From: Apus apus
Lineage: Eukaryota; Chordata; Aves; Apodiformes; Apodidae
Reading direction: 5' to 3'
Length of the DNA: 64,000 bases
NCBI RefSeq assembly: GCF_020740795.1
Contig: NC_067312.1
Span: 41,128,905 to 41,192,904, forward strand
The notes under the pieces are model-generated. The model had not been told where the DNA came from, ran no database searches, and was given only the letters and a program-made list of their open reading frames with translations. Below, piece by piece: positions 25,401 to 37,100 of this stretch; positions within the stretch are counted from its first letter, which is position 1; every line of letters begins with the position of its first letter. Made by a program: the position numbers and the translations under genes.

Positions 25401-28400
25401 AATAAACATGTGAAGATCCGTATATGTTTTAGAAGAAATAATAGTTTTAAATCTTTGAGGATCTATAGCAAGAAGGGTTTTTACTAGACAAATATCTCAA
25501 ACCAGCCTTTCTTAGCAATAAAAAGATGAAAAAAACCTGTTGGTTTATCGAAGCTCTGTTTTACTGAACTGAAATAGTGACATTTCCTTCTATTTGAATC
25601 ATGTTAGATTCTCAGAGAAAAATGCAGGTATTGATTAACTATCTCTGCAGCACTCCTCTTCAGGTGCATAATCCTTATCTTGGTTTTACAGCTGAGGCAA
25701 AGAACAATTAACTTTGATGCATGAGACTAAGCACGGGAACAGCTTTTTTTCTTACTTGCACTTTTTATATAGCAAAGTAACTGAGAGTGTTCCTGATTCA
25801 TACAATTATAAATGTGAGGACATTCAGTTCCAAATAACTTATGATAACACAGCAATTTTAATGCTAATAAAACTTATCTCCTCATTTGAAGAACATGCAA
25901 GAAGCTCAGAGTCAGGAGTGGAACTGATAAACCTTTCTCATTAATGAAAGGGAAAGTGCACTAAAGAACATGTAATAAATCCTTGAAGTGTGGTTTTAAA
26001 AACCCATTATCCCTCCAGCAAATGCAACCAGTGTAAATGCAATTAACTTTGGGTGCCTTTAACAGGATGCAGATATCTAGCTACATGATCAGTCAGTATG
26101 CTCAATTAACTATACATCCTAAAAATAAGTCTGCACAGGACACTCTCAGTGCAGTAACATGCAATCCTCTAAACTCCGTTTTGCCATATTTCTGTATTCA
26201 TATGTCTGCAAACTCTTTTAAATGGCAAGAGCCTTTGCATGTTGTAATGCTGTGGTTTCAGTGTATATTATGTATTTGTAATTGCACTTGCAAAGTGAGA
26301 GGATTAATGTGTCTTTTAAACTTGTACATTAGGTTTTACAAATTTGGTTAAGAAATAATTGCCTACATTGCTTTGCCCTGATCTGCTTGGCCATGTGTCA
26401 AAGAAGACTCATCTCTACTGAAGTTCCACTACTCTGAGAAGTTTGCAGTACAGGGAAATAAAAATCCCCATGTCCTGCAGCTAAAGTTGGTAAGACAAAT
26501 AGTAAGCAAAGTCTTAATTTATGCTTTGTTTTGCTAGAATGATTGCATCTCATAGTGAGATAGAGTTTAAAGAGTTCCTGTTTGCCTTTGTTGATCACTG
26601 GCTATTTATATTAGAACTTTTGTTTTAATCTGCAGAATGAAGTATACTGTTTTATATTTCATTCACTTTCTAAATAAATTGGGACAACAATGACAGTTTT
26701 CTTCTAGTTTTTTGTTTGTTTGTGGGGTTTTGTTTTGTTTTGTTATTTCCCCAGACAACTGGGATTGCAAATCTAGGCTGTGTAAGTCAAAGCTATGCAA
26801 AAGTGTGTCTATTTATGTGATGATCTCTGCAATGAGTAATGCATGCTGTTACAGGCAGGAAGATGCAGACGACAGCCTTCACCATGACAGAGCCCAGTTT
26901 ATCCCCAGGCAGGGTTCAAACTGGGTGGTACATGTGTGCATCTGCATTACCAACTTGTACAGTGTAACAAGGGAAGAACTGGGCACTGATTTGACATGAA
27001 CTGGTATGCCTCTAGGTATGCTTCTAGGATTACATGTCTGTATCACACATTTAGCAGCAATACGGTTAATATAATTTGTCAGTCCTAGGAAACATTGTAC
27101 ATCTGTACTGCACAGATTATTCAAGTTAGATTGCTATGCAGAAGATGTTGCTGTTGTTAGCATAATACTGGACATGGAGAGAGAACTGCCCTTGTGCATG
27201 GTTTCAGCCTTGGTTGCACCACTTTCAACACAGCAGTGGTGTGCTTGAGTGCATACTGTATAGCTACAAGTATAGTGGCAAGGAACCTTTCCAGGACACT
27301 AAATTGCTGAAGTTCTTTCACTTACCGGGTCATTCCATAGTGTGACACTGTCATTTCAGACTGTAAATTCCTACCCTTTCTGTACCTCCATTTCTCACAT
27401 GTAAGTAGGGAATAATGGCAGCTGTTACCTGACCTGTGTGTTGAAGACAATTTCTCCTCGTGGGGTGCTCTCTTGCTGTAGTGAAGCTCTAGTCTTAGAC
27501 CTGGTTTTGAATAGTGGACAGGAGGTGGTACATGGAACCAGGCGTTAAACAGTTAACATAAAGCAAACTGCCTTGCAGCTGCCCACGAAATGAACACTGC
27601 TGTGCCAAGCAAAACAACTTCTGTTGAAAAAGACAGGATTTGGTAATACAAGTTAAAGCACAAGAATTAGATTTCCACAAACGTGCATTTTGGGCACCTT
27701 ATTAGAAACTTCCTTACCATAACAGCAGTTAAAACTATGCTTATTCTCTTCTAAAGCTATCTTCAACTTGTATTTAACATACACAAATTATACTGATATG
27801 AAACTTTTATTAGGTATAAAATTTATAGATGGAATGATTTGCTTCTAAGTTGGTTTTGGTAAGTATTAAGTAATGACTCAAGAACACTTTGATGTTTATA
27901 TTTTACAGATAACTGAGAAAAAACTTTTTACACAGAACACATTTAATTTCGAAACTTCCCCATGCTTGGATTTCTGTCTCTTATTTTTCCTACTAAATGT
28001 AATGGTTTTTTTGTGTGGAAAATTAAAATATTCTATAACAAATAACCACTAGGGGGAGCCCATATCATCACGGGTTTTTAAAATATACTTCGCAGATGAT
28101 CCTGTGTTTAAGGAGTTAAGTGCTTTTCTTTAGTAGTGAAATGATGTTCAGACTTCTGTTCAACACGAGTAGTGAAAAGTTACCTAATGCAGTATGTTTC
28201 TGAATGTTACCTTTATATTGGGGAAGGATTACACAAGTCAGACTTTTATTTTTGGATGAAAATAGAGTCAAAGAAGGTACTAAAAGTCATTTGACTCATT
28301 TGGTCTCCACTGAATTCAGAAGTTTTCCTACTAGCTTTAATGAGATTAGAGTTTCATCCTCAGTCTCTTAAGGATAATGCACACAAACCTTCACAATCAT

Positions 28401-28546
28401 TAGGTTCTGTTGATTTTTAAAACTCATGTGTTTTCAAGGATTAACATGGATTAACATAGATTATCATGGTGATCATAGCTACCATATAAATTTGAAAAAA
28501 CATTGATTACAAAAACTCATGAAGCCCATTGTACAGTGATGAACTT
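22426..28546. other. Intergenic DNA without a recognised gene
   Basis: AT-rich with a short (TA)n stretch near 23850-23866. Open frames such as 22774-23091 and 24681-25052 follow plausible acceptor-like AG sites but resemble no known protein. A CTCF-like motif lies at 28046-28059, listed separately. Confidence 0.55.
28046..28059 (+). promoter_or_regulatory. CTCF-like binding motif
   Basis: CCACTAGGGGGAGC matches the CTCF core consensus CCAC-Y-AG-G-GGG-C-R closely, with A in place of the usual C after the G run, a common variant. It stands in AT-rich surroundings, so the match is not explained by local GC content. Motif evidence only. Confidence 0.45.
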
Positions 28547-28637
28547 CACAGATTCACAGATTCACAGAATGTTAGGGGTTGGAAGGGATCCTGCTAGAGC
28601 AGGATCAGCTACAACAGATCACACAGTAACATGTCCA
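28547..28637 (-). mobile_element. CR1 LINE 3' end, inverted part of a mosaic
   Basis: Starts with three copies of the antisense octamer tail (GATTCACA, 28547-28568). GAATGTTAGGGGTTGGAAGG, the antisense CR1 3' UTR, and GCAGGATCAGCTACA follow. About 28 bases normally found after GGAAGGGA are missing. Confidence 0.88.
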
Positions 28638-28818
28638 GCACTGGAACAGGCTCCCCAAAGAGGCTGTGGAGTCTCCTTCTCTGGAGACTTTCAAGGCCCA
28701 TCTAGATGCATTTCTGACTGACTTGCCCGACATTCTGTGGTAGTCCTGCTCTGACAGGAGTTTGGACGAGATGATCTCCAGAGGTTCCTTTCAATCCCAA
28801 GGACTTTGTGACTCTGTA
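28638..28818 (+). mobile_element. CR1 LINE 3' end, sense orientation
   Basis: Begins with GGAACAGGCTCCCC and GAGGCTGTGGAGTCTCC (the end of ORF2 in CR1). It runs through GATGATCTCCAGAGGTTCC and ends at a decayed octamer tail, TTTGTGACTCTGTA, near 28805-28818. It abuts the preceding minus-strand CR1 piece with no spacer. Confidence 0.9.
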
Positions 28819-28821
28819 ACA

Positions 28822-30190
28822 GCCTGTAGCCCTCCATCCCAGGACTCCACTTGCGGGGCTCATTCCATGAAGTCTCAGTAATATCAGTGATCTCTTAGCT
28901 CTGGGTGCTGACCAACACTTCCAGTTCATCCTGTTCATTTCTCATACTGTATGTGTTGGGGTACAAGCATTCTCTCTGTGCTCCCAGGAGTAGTGGAAAT
29001 GTTCCCACTAGTATTGCCAGCCTTAGGTGATGCCATGCCAACCCTTGGATTACCTGTTGCAGTCCTGTTGGTATCCCCTCTCCCCATCGATTCTAGCTTA
29101 AATCTCTCTCCTTCAGTCCTGCCAGTTTATATCCAAAGACACATTATTCCAGTCAGGACTGGTGGATCCAAGTCAGGCCCCAGTATGCCTTGTGTCTTGG
29201 AGGTTCTTCCATGGTTTAAAATCCCAAAGATTTGGTGGGGGCACCAGACCTGGAGTCATGTATGTCCTGGGCCCACCTGTTTCTACCAAAGGCTTTCCCT
29301 ATTGGGAGAACTGAGGAAAACACTATATGGTCCCACATTTCCACATTTTTTAGCATTCTTCACAGGGCTCTGAAGTCTCTTTTGGTTGATCTCAGACTTT
29401 TTGTTGCCACACTATTTGTACCCACATGAAAGAGCAGGAATAGATAGCAGTTAAAGATTGTCCTAGGGTCTTCAGTTCTGTGGTGACACCCTGACTTTGA
29501 TCCCTCTTTCCTCTGCTTTGCAAATGGGTGCTTCTGTTCCACACAGGAGGGAGTCACCAGTGACCATAACTTGCCATTGTTTCTCCTTGGCACTGGCCTT
29601 AATGCAGGTTGTGTTATGAGGGGCTGGTCTCTCTGATTTTGGCAGGCCTGCATGTGCAGGTTCCTCCTCTATCTGTGTGCTGTTCTGTAAGGGTATTTTA
29701 GAGGGTAACTCAGATGGTAAGGAGGAGTTTCTCTAAGCACTCCATGTTGTAACCTTCTTCCACTCCTCATCCCTTGTGACACTGCCTCGCTGCTGGCACA
29801 AAGCATATCAAAGACCTGCCTCCTTAGTGGTCATGCTGAGTTGGATTCTGTGTATCAGAGGTGGCAGAGTGTGGCTCCATTGATCAGTCTCCTTCTCAGA
29901 CTCTTGAATGCTCCTCAGGCTGCCCACCCGCTCCTGAAGCTTGGACACCAAGTAGAGGAGTCCATCAGCTTGATCACACCTCCTGCAGGCTTGCTTGAAA
30001 TCACTTTCCACCTCTAGGAACACCCCTTCACACATTCCACAGCTGGAAATCTTGGTGGTTGCATGTTGGAACAGGAGCTCTGTCTGTGTGTCTGCATTCA
30101 TTCTTCCAGGTGCTAGAAGCTCAGGAGAAGCAGAGAACACTGTTTTTTTGCTGGGTGGTTACTGTGCTGCCATGTGCCTGCCCAGTGTGT
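28822..30190 (-). mobile_element. CR1 LINE 5' part: ORF1 and first residues of ORF2
   Basis: On the minus strand the element begins near 30190, encodes a decayed ORF1 (30140 to about 29100) and reaches the start of the ORF2 endonuclease. The antisense of SMRNKQ-like and ITETSWNEP motifs sits at about 28850-28950. It stops abruptly at the junction with the plus-strand CR1 3' tail at about 28820, so the rest of ORF2 is absent. It may once have been continuous with the minus-strand 3' tail at 28547-28637. Confidence 0.85.
29200..30140 (-). pseudogene. CR1 ORF1 remnant (zinc-knuckle-like N-terminus and esterase-like domain)
   Basis: CR1 ORF1 encodes an RNA-binding protein with a Cys-rich N-terminal region, a short coiled segment and an SGNH-esterase-like domain. 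Here 30140-29808 (110 codons, minus) shows Cys pairs at CGMC and CRRCDQADGLL, then LQERVGSLRSIQESEKETD and W-S-H-T-L-P, all typical of ORF1. The frame at 29653-29360 carries the end of the esterase domain with LFHVGTNSVAT, where the usual GTND Asp is replaced by Ser. Further blocks resembling the domain end (WCHQ...FGILNHG) continue to about 29200 in shifted frame with stops. It is dead. Confidence 0.82.
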
Positions 30191-31039
30191 ATGTCCAGTG
30201 TACTATGCTCTTCTGTTGAAACTGGATGAGCAATTTGAGTATATTTATTTCCAAGTTAGCCACATATTTCCAGAGGAGATGTGCCTAGACAGTTTATTCA
30301 ATAATTACAAGAAGTCATTCAACGTAAGTAGTAATAAGAGGAAGATTAAAGAAAAATGATGTTATATTAGGTCTACCAGGACAGACAATGTGGGAGGAAT
30401 ACCTACATAAATTTTTTTTCATAAGGTAACCACAGTCAGTTGGAGAAATCATTAATAACAGAGGTAAATGGGTAAGTACTCAGCATTTTCTAGGGAAGAA
30501 ATGCGTAAGATAATGCTTGGACAACTTAGGTGTTGGCAATTTATTGGGCCTTCTGGGATTCCTCCCAGACTGCTGCTCTTAAGGAGCAAGCAGATGAAAC
30601 TTCAGCCACAGGTGTAAGCATTTGTCATTGTGGTGGAAGAGGTATTGGAAAACTCTTAAAACTCCTGTAAGTAATGCTTATCTTTGGAACATGGAAAAAA
30701 AAGGAAGCTAGGAATCTTAGTGTGCTCAGAATAACTTCAATTCCTGGAGAGGTTTTCAGATAAATCATCAAATTACACTATTAATGGAGGAGGAAAAAAA
30801 AAAAAGAAAAAAAAAAAAAAAAAGAGCTGCTCTTTTCCAATCAAACGAACAGCAATATGCTAACAGGCTGTACAGAAAGAGTAAGATACCAAATAGGCTT
30901 TTGGCACTGTTCTCTGTGTTGTTCTCACAATCAATCAAGGGAAACATGCTACATGTAAATACCTGCAAATAAGTGAAAAATTGTTGGAACTGTTTCAAGA
31001 GTAGATGAAAGTGATTTTTATCAGTATAGAGAGAATGTT
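30191..31039. other. Spacer with A-rich run
   Basis: AT-rich unique-looking DNA. An A/G homopurine run at 30785-30825 creates false Lys- and Phe-rich frames. No gene recognised. Confidence 0.6.
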
Positions 31040-31240
31040 TTGAGCTCTTTAGAGTCTTTGTCCTTGGTCCTCTAATGTTTTCAGGGATGATTATGATGCT
31101 GTAGGCAGTTTGCTCCTTACATTTGCTTTTGACATCAAACTAAGGGCTGTGCAGAAGCTCTGCCAGTCAGAATTAGATAATTTGAATATGTATGAACAAA
31201 ATCATGCTAGTGCACAAAAGGCAAAGGGAGAAGAAAACCA
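31040..31240 (+). mobile_element. Ancient CR1-like reverse-transcriptase scrap
   Basis: One + frame near 31060-31080 reads VLGPLMF, matching the CR1 RT block before the catalytic motif. About 50 bases later a different frame (about 31118-31145) reads TFAFDIKLRAV, comparable to the CR1 FADDTKLG block with the first Asp replaced. SELDNL follows, like CR1 DLDKL. The order and spacing fit CR1, but the similarity is low and needs a frameshift. Confidence 0.45.
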
Positions 31241-31455
31241 GATAGCTTCTGACATACTGACTGTTGAAATCTCAGAGCTACTACTGCTTATCATTGTCAC
31301 AGATATTGTATCAAAAACCAGGACAGGAAGTATGCTATAGACTGATACTTAATTTGCAAATGTGTAAATATGCAGTTGCACATACACAGGTGTAGAGAAA
31401 TGATCTACCATGCTTTATATAGGTATTATAACCCAAACAGATAGTCTGTCCTAGT

Positions 31456-32279
31456 TGTGCTGGTTTGGTTCTGGCACAGTTTTGGTAGCAGGGGAAAGGC
31501 ACCAGGGATGGCTCCTGTAAGAGGCTACTAAAAGCTCCCCTGCCTCATATGGCCAAATCCTGAGCCATTAGAGACACAGTAGATGCACCCCTGCAATTAA
31601 CATTAGGAAAGAATTTGTACAAGATCTGAAAGCAGAAAGGATGAAAAGCGGAGCTGGAGAGGTGAGAGAAGTGTCGGAGTGGAGCTCCTGAGGTTGGTGA
31701 GGAAGAAGGGGAAGGAGGTGCTCGAGCAGAAGTGCCCTGCAGCCCATGGTGAGATGGCAGGCTGTCCCCCTGCACTTGTGGAGGAGCACTGTGGAGCAAT
31801 ACCTGAAGACACCATGAGCGGCGAATGTGAACCTGCAGCCTGTGGACTTGGATCTGCAGCCTTGGAGGATCCCCCACCAAGGGAGGTGACTGTTCCTGAA
31901 GTAGCCCATGAATCTGTGGAAAGTCCACACTGGAGCATCTTGCTTCTGAGGGACTGCTCCTTGTGAGAAGGACTCATGAAGGAGAGGTTTGTGGAGGACT
32001 CTCTCCCATGAGAGGGACTCCGTGAGGCAACAGGGAAGGACTGTAAGGAAGCCTTCTTCCTGAGGAGGAAGGAGCAGTAGGAACCACCAGCCTGTGCCAC
32101 TGGGGGGAAGAAGGAAAAGAAACTGGGAACAAAGTAATTTGGGCCTGGGAAGAAGGGAGGGATGGGGGTAATGTATATAAGCCCTGCTCTTAGGGACTAG
32201 GGGGGTTGGGGGGGCAGGGAAGTGCATGAGTGGCCACATGTCTGGTTCTTTGTTTTTGGGTTAGGCCCAAACCATGACA
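31456..32279 (+). mobile_element. ERVL-type solo LTR, + strand, same family as 50639-51636
   Basis: Starts TGTGCTGGTTTGGTTCTGG and ends CCCAAACCATGACA (824 bp). Near-identical 5-bp flanks are CTAGT (31451-31455) and CTAGG (32280-32284). A TATA box (TATATAA, 32174-32180) sits about 100 bases before the end. A G-run cluster lies at 32198-32219. Compared with the copy at 50639-51636, about 170 bases of the R/U5 part after the TATA box are absent, and I see no AATAAA between TATA and the LTR end. Antisense to the LTR are open frames of 223 and 165 codons. No retroviral internal genes flank it. Confidence 0.88.
32198..32219 (+). promoter_or_regulatory. Possible G-quadruplex in LTR
   Basis: Closely spaced runs of six, seven and three G in a row, about 20 bases downstream of the LTR TATA box, could fold as a G-quadruplex if the longer runs split. 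Structural inference only. Confidence 0.35.
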
Positions 32280-32284
32280 CTAGG

Positions 32285-33802
32285 TATCAGCCAAATAAAG
32301 TGAACTACTCCTTTAGCAGTAAACACAAAGTGTCCAGTAAAAGCAAGTACCTTGTAAATAGATTTTCAGATATATAAACTAGTTTTCTTCAGTTTTCTTC
32401 TGTGGCTGAATACTCCCTAATGAGAACATTGGGTTAAAGAGTAAAAATATTTTAAGACATAGATGATTACTATGAATAATTCCATTAATTTCTCCAGCAT
32501 ATTTTCTGCAATTGCTACATCATTTTGTGCTCTTGTCTGTAAGTTTCATATAATTTAATTGAAAAAAAAAATTATTCTGCTAAAGCAGTTATGGAATATA
32601 TTTACTAGCATTTAGTAGGTTTTCATTTAATAGCAATATTAATTCTGAATTCTGATGCTGGAAATAGATGTTTTATGATGTGTGGACTGCATACTCTTTC
32701 AGGTTTTTCTACTCATTGTTCACTTGCTTAAACTACATTTGACACCAAACACAGCTTTTATTACTGGCAACAGAAAGGATCCTACTGGATTCTGTGAGAG
32801 ACAGGCTCTTCTTTTCCTCTTCATTCATAGACTTTTAAATTAATCTAAGTTTACATGTGATCTTCTTTCCACTGTTTTACAGCAAACCTGAACGTACCTT
32901 TGCATCTAAAGATCACTGTGAAGATTTGTTTCTTACCTGTCAAGGATTCTGATAACGTAGTCCTAGAAAATGCAAAATTATCTCGGTAGATGGGTACAGG
33001 AAGAATGATAGTTAAAAATTAAATATAATTTTGGATCTTGTTAATATATCTATCATGCAAGAGAAAGTTGCCTGAAGTATTTAACTCTTGTTCAATGAGC
33101 CAATTCAATAGAAATTCAATTATAGTATCTATTAATCTGAAGATTGCATATGTGAACCATTAATTAGTAACTGATTTACAGATTTGACAAAATGCAATAG
33201 AAATCTGTTTCAGTGTTTTCTTCCGTAGGAAGTTCTTGACATTTATGATTCCTTTTGTGCTACAAGAGTGAACAGAGCAGGTGCAGAGGTAAATCAGTTG
33301 CCAAGGGGACAGAATGTCAAGTAGAAAAAAACCACAGGGGGTATCTGAGTGGAGAAACCACATAATACCTGGTTGCATTTCTCCAGCACTAGCATTCAGT
33401 GCTGTAACTGGATGAAAAAAAATGGACTTACAAAGAACTTCAGATTGCTTTGTGAGGGGTGATTACTGGCTGCCTTGTAATGTGATTATCAGCTGCAAGC
33501 CTGCCTACTGTTCAGAGCACACAGTGGAGCTCAGGTCCCATAGGCTTTCCTGCACTAAAGGCTTTGGCATTGGGGGTTTAACAGGCTGGACAGGAGGTAA
33601 ATGAGGACTCAGATCCAGGTGCTGTCTACCTTTACACACACTGTAAACACATACTGGTTGTCCATAAGAGTGAGCCTGGTGAAAGCTGTCACAGTGAAAG
33701 CTAAGTAAAGATAAACTGCCAATGGACTGTGAGAGTAATTAGTCCTGTCCTCTGACACCAGTGAAATTGTCAGCTTTGAGTTTTATGGAGTTTTGAAAAT
33801 TT
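32285..33802. other. Intergenic DNA between two solo LTRs
   Basis: AT-rich with no recognised gene or repeat. An AATAAAG signal occurs at 32294-32300, just outside the LTR end. Confidence 0.55.
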
Positions 33803-33808
33803 GTTTTT

Positions 33809-34163
33809 TGCCGAGGTCCAGTTTCCGTTGCAAGCCGGGAAAGAACGTGACACACCAATATGATGTAGGTTCAGTCCATGTTTATTAGGCTGCGTGCAGA
33901 TTATATAGTCTCAGGACAGCATGTACGCCATCCACGTGGCAGAGCAAGGCTCTTGATTGGTTACTACACACTGTTTACATGTCCCCATTCCCCTTTTGAT
34001 TGGTCCTGACTCCAAACCCTTTGTCCAGCCCCCCATCCTGTTTACCCCACTACCCAACTGCTGTACATGACCTTCACTAACTAGTTCCCACAGAATGGCC
34101 TTCACTGTTTCTCTTGTTATCTAAAGTTTCTCATAATCATTCAGCACAGCTAGGGCCCCAACA
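33809..34163 (-). mobile_element. ERVK/alpharetrovirus-like solo LTR with perfect 6-bp target duplication
   Basis: Bounded on the minus strand by TGTTGGGGCCCTAGC and CTCGGCA (355 bp). It is flanked by identical GTTTTT at 33803-33808 and 34164-34169; a 6-bp duplication is typical of ERVK-class integration. Promoter parts are well preserved on the minus strand. Two CCAAT boxes (as TGATTGG on + at 33954-33960 and 33998-34004) precede a TATA box (CTATATA on minus, 33902-33908) and an AATAAA signal (TTTATT on +, 33881-33886), all with normal retroviral spacing. No internal coding region is present. Confidence 0.92.
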
Positions 34164-34169
34164 GTTTTT

Positions 34170-37100
34170 CTTCCAAGTCTGGAGAAACAGCCATTACTTT
34201 TTGGATTTCTATTCTCAAGGCATTTCTGCTGGGGAAACCCAAAGTACTGGTGATGTTTTAAAAACCTTGCTTGGTAAAAATAATGATAAAAGGTAATTGC
34301 CATTTGGACGACCTTGTGCAGTGGTATTTAACAGTTCTTTTTTTTTAATGGCAACTAAGTTTTTATCCTCTGTGTTCATCTATCTCAATAAATGTGTGTA
34401 TGTAGACAGTGTTCACAGTGGAAGGTGGGTATCATTATAACTTCCAAAGAAAAGTTTTCAAAACTCTTCCCCAGATGAGGATGTAGCTGCTGCAACACTG
34501 TGCTTGCTTGGCAGAATGACAAAGCAGTGTCCTATGCAGAATACTATGTGGTGAAAACCTAGTGGTTTTGACAGCAGGGTTATGTCTACCTGAGGGAATC
34601 AATCATTGTAGCTGGTTGGATGTGTGTTTTTCACACTCCAGAGACACATGACTATGCCAGAATTTGTAAGTGTAGATAAAACCTTGAGATTATGAGTAAG
34701 TGACTTGCCTTAGGATTTGAGATTAAGTCAAGAGATAAGGTAAAAGAGGCATTAATTTCCCTAGTCTCTCTTGTCTGTGGTAGCAAATTTGCCTCCCTTG
34801 TGCTGTCCTTAACATCCGCTTCTGAGAGACCAAGTTTTGTTCAGACGTTTATGAGTTGCACATTCAAACTACATAAGCATAATCATAACATGAATCGTTT
34901 CTGTTTAGGTATGGCATCACCAAGCTGTCCTGATGTAAGACTGTACACATTTTTCTCTAAGAGGATTCTGTGCTGTAGCAGAGCTAATAAAAATGGGAAG
35001 AGTAGAACTGAATGCATGAACAGCTTATTTCCTGACTTTATATAGTGTCAGTTGGTTGATATGCCATGTAACATTCTCAATATCAACCTAATTGAACTGT
35101 GCATTTGGGAATATGTAACAGGCATTAGATTTGAATGATTATCTAGGAAAAAAGTCAAACCTAGTGAAACAAAAAGGAGTTTATTAACAGCAAGATCTAT
35201 GTTAACATGATGTTTGGGGAAATAAAGGAACAAACCACACAAGAACTGGGGAAGATAAGCTAAGTTTTGCAATAAATAAGGGTTTATATATATTTTTAGA
35301 AAAAGCAAATCTAGGAAGTGAAAGGAATATACTGTGAATCTCTGTGTTACATATATATTGCTAATTAAGAAAGCAAACAATCTTTTGACATAAGGTATTT
35401 TGGTAGTAAGGTATGAGAGTGATTGTGCTACTCTGTGATAAAAGGAAATCTTTGCTTTGTGATACCTAAACAATAAACAGAAACCTTTGAAGGCAGGAGT
35501 CATGATACTTTTTAACTACTCAGACAAAGGAGCAACCTGAAGCAGCCTTGCTGGCTTGACATTGAACATGGGATCAGAAAATAAGTAAATCTGTTGTGTG
35601 GTTTGTTTGGGTTTTTGTTGCGGGTTTTGGTTTTGTGTGTTGTTGGTTTTTTGCCTTGTGCAGTTTTCTAACATTCCATTTGTTACTGCTAAAAAGTGTG
35701 ATGCAAGAAACTGAGAATCTCAGCCAGATGAGACCAAATTTTTTTATTATTATTTTTTTCCTTTTTATAGTCAGTGGCCAGTTCTTTTCCTCATATGTTT
35801 TCTTGCAGTGGGGGTGGGATAAAAAAAAGAAAAAGTGAATAAACTTAAGAGTTTTGTAAATGTTGATGTGGATTTCTTCTGACATGTGTTTGGGCAATGG
35901 GTGAAAATACTGGTTAGAATCAGTCTCGTGGGTTGCCTGAATGCTACTTTTGAATGGAGCACTGTTAAACCGATAATTTCTGCTTCTTTTGCATGCTTAG
36001 GATCTGTATTGGTGCGTGGGGTATATAATTTCTCCTTACTGAGACTGATTCTTCCAGGTGAAGGGGAAAGCCAGTCTATTTCTGTTCAAACTCACCATGG
36101 CTAGCCATTTTTAAACTGTTAGCCAAACATCTGTCCTCATGGGACTCACATTTTGCCCTACACAACTTAGTCTTACATGTCTTTTTTGTTCATATCTTCT
36201 CGGCAGGATTTTTAAAATTTTGTTTGCTTTTCAGGACTGTGGGAATTGCTTTATTTTTTGCTACTTTTTGGGGTGTCTATGTGGTTACAGTAAACATAGA
36301 GTGGTTCTGTGCTTATTAACTACTCAAAAGATGAGTAGTACTCAAATGATCCTATAAATATACATATATTTAAGCAAAGTCCTATAAGGAAATTTCTTCC
36401 TTACTTTTTTAAGCATGCAAATGGTTCTACTTGTTTCAAGCTTAGCTGTAAAAAAATATTTTTTTTGTATACAATATATATAAATATGTAGGTATATACA
36501 TATAATGGATACACATTAAAAGACCTGCATTACCTTAAGTGCAAAGTGGCACATCATAAAATTATTGTTTTAAAATAATGTAAATAATGATTAGAGTGAG
36601 ACTATAAGTTACCTGTATTTCAGTCAAGACATAACTACAAGTGTGCATAGACAATCCATAGTGGTCAGCTGCACTGCCTTCAGAGAAATTCTTTAACATT
36701 CTGTACAAAGAACACATGTTAGGAATTAGGATGATGGAAACAAAACCTTGCCCATTTATCTGATTTTCTTCAGCAAATAAATGCTGTATGTGTCAAAGTT
36801 CTGAGGATATTTAAATGTTTTCTGCCAGTTTAGCATTGGTTTGAATTTTTTCTTTAGAATGGCATAAAAATGTCTTTATGGGATGAACTGCTGACCCTTC
36901 ATCTGTCCTTCCTATCTCATTATCAAGCAATACCATGTACTATTACAAATTAAAGTATAGCAAAGCTTAGGGAGGGACTCTGCTCCTCACATTGAATTGG
37001 TATTGTATGTGATGGGCTAGATCCCTGGCTAGTGTAAATGGAACTCAGTACTAAATGATGCTACAGTAGCATTTAACTCTCCAGACCACCTCTCAGGAGT

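Noticed and set aside
28547..30190. Twin-priming (5' inversion of a single CR1) as the origin of the mosaic
   Set aside because: Twin priming inverts an upstream segment of the same element relative to its 3' end. Here both abutting pieces contain their own 3' terminal octamer tails, so at least two insertions are needed.
35048..35503. 151-codon minus-strand open frame
   Set aside because: Phe/Leu/Tyr/Ile-rich translation as expected from AT-rich DNA, no motif and no splice or promoter context.
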